Shown here: in pieces, positions 63,267-64,000 of the stretch
How positions within the stretch are numbered: the first letter of the stretch is position 1
How the letters are laid out: each line of letters starts with the position of its first letter
DNA from: Bradyrhizobium sp. 21
GTDB lineage: Bacteria; Pseudomonadota; Alphaproteobacteria; Rhizobiales; Xanthobacteraceae
Direction: 5' to 3'
NCBI RefSeq assembly: GCF_023073335.1
Contig: NZ_JADPJG010000015.1
Span: 194,020 to 258,019 of the forward strand
DNA length: 64,000 bases
The notes under the pieces: model-generated
The model's input: only the letters and a program-made list of their open reading frames with translations
Databases searched by the model: none
Told to the model about the DNA's origin: nothing
Position numbers and translations under genes: made by a program

Positions 63267-64000
63267 TGAGAAGTCCCGTCAGTCTCTGTGCTTTGCCCGC
63301 CGCCCTTGGCGACCCGGGGCATGATAATGCGAAAAGTAGTGCCTTGTCCCAGCTTGGATTCCAGCATCATGCGACCGCCGAGCTGCTGGGTGACGAGGTT
63401 ATAGACGATATGGAGGCCGAGTCCCGTGCCACCTTCGTTGCGCCTCGTGGTAAAGAATGGGTCAAAGGCCTGGCGCTGCACGTCCGGGGTCATGCCGGCT
63501 CCGTCATCGGTGAAGATGATCTCGACGTCGTCGGCCCCGCGCGGCCGCGCCGAGATCGTGATCGTGCCGGCACGGCCGTCGGCAAAGGCGTGGTTGGCGG
63601 CGTTGAGGAACAGGTTGGTCAGGATCTGACCATAGGAGCCGGGATAGCCGTCGAGCAGCAGCCCCTCGGGCATGTCGACATGGAGCGTGATCGGCGAGCG
63701 CTTCAGCACCGGGCGCAGGCTCGCGATGATCTGGTCGGTGGCCTCGCTCAATGAGAACTGCCGCCGCTCGGCATGGGAGCGGTCGACCGCGACCTGCTTG
63801 AACGACTGGATCAATTCGCCGGCGCGCTGGAGGTTGGCAACGAGCTGCTGCGAGGCGTCGCGTGAGGATTGCACAAATTCTTCCAGCTGCGAGCGGCGCA
63901 GGCCGCCTTCGCCCTTGAGCTGGGCCTCGAAGATCTCGGTGCGCCGGGCCAAGCTCGAGGCGACGGTCAGGCTGATGCCGATCGGATTGTTGACCTCGTG
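63236..64000 (-). CDS. Sensor histidine kinase, C-terminal part (runs off right edge)
   Basis: 254 residues are visible, with no start. The first residues at the edge are 'HEVNNPIGI', the H-box of the HisKA-type histidine. ATPase motifs 'NLFLNAANHAFADGRAG' (N-box), 'FTDDGAGMTPDVQRQAFDPF' and 'GGTGLGLHIVYNLVTQQLGG' follow. The stop overlaps the next kinase gene by 31 bp. Sensor domain lies beyond the window. Confidence 0.92.
   Translation of the reverse strand, partial: HEVNNPIGISLTVASSLARRTEIFEAQLKGEGGLRRSQLEEFVQSSRDASQQLVANLQRAGELIQSFKQVAVDRSHAERRQFSLSEATDQIIASLRPVLKRSPITLHVDMPEGLLLDGYPGSYGQILTNLFLNAANHAFADGRAGTITISARPRGADDVEIIFTDDGAGMTPDVQRQAFDPFFTTRRNEGGTGLGLHIVYNLVTQQLGGRMMLESKLGQGTTFRIIMPRVAKGGGQSTETDGTSQWPNRTMSST

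Overview
The window is a GC-rich alphaproteobacterial chromosome segment. The gene repertoire (many acyl-CoA dehydrogenases, acyl-CoA ligases and ABC solute-binding proteins, a Sox cluster) and the dense families of intergenic palindromic repeats fit the Bradyrhizobium/Rhodopseudomonas group, most probably a Bradyrhizobium. This is inferred from gene style; no rRNA or tRNA marker is present. I support 54 protein-coding genes, two of them cut by the window edges.

Layout. 1-4.3 kb: the N-terminal part of a VIT-domain membrane protein, an XRE-type regulator, then a glycosyltransferase and a sulfotransferase that converge tail to tail and appear to share a C-terminal domain. 4.3-16.3 kb: acyl-CoA metabolism (a branched-chain-type solute-binding protein, acyl-CoA ligase, two acyl-CoA dehydrogenases, GST, AraC regulator, BKACE enzyme, two-subunit biotin-dependent acyl-CoA carboxylase). 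16.4-25 kb: a minus-strand operon joining an iron-type alcohol dehydrogenase and an acyl-CoA ligase to a complete dipeptide-type ABC importer, so the imported solute is probably oxidised and CoA-activated. 25.2-31 kb: an RND efflux pair and a second orphan solute-binding protein. 31.2-38.7 kb: MAPEG protein, a LolD/FtsX-type ABC pair with a Tat-exported lipocalin-like (AttH/CrtC-like) protein, two MFS carriers.

39-44.7 kb: a sulfur-oxidation locus, soxXYZA-soxK-like-soxB, followed by a persulfide dioxygenase-rhodanese fusion. No soxCD lies in the window. The dioxygenase and rhodanese could handle the sulfane sulfur that SoxCD would otherwise oxidise. 44.9-54.6 kb: DUF938 methyltransferase, prolyl oligopeptidase, two MFS carriers, VOC and carboxymuconolactone-decarboxylase-like proteins, and a probable heteromeric acyl-CoA dehydrogenase pair. 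54.8-59.3 kb: an amino-acid-type solute-binding protein, an L,D-transpeptidase, a membrane protein of unknown function, and a thioredoxin/CcdA pair. 59.7-64 kb: an ECF sigma factor without a visible anti-sigma gene, then a three-gene phosphorelay (histidine kinase, REC-GAF-like-kinase, OmpR-type regulator).

Intergenic space is dominated by at least seven families of palindromic repeats, mostly just after stop codons; in two cases the repeat supplies the stop codon of a gene. The most unusual signal is a 14-bp tandem repeat between the last kinase and its response regulator. It forms a chain of four five-codon mini-ORFs, each joined to the next by a 4-nt ATGA/GTGA overlap. Other signals worth following are an 18-bp perfect palindrome in front of the BKACE gene and a 14-bp motif, part of a long inverted repeat, found on both sides of the sigma-factor gene.
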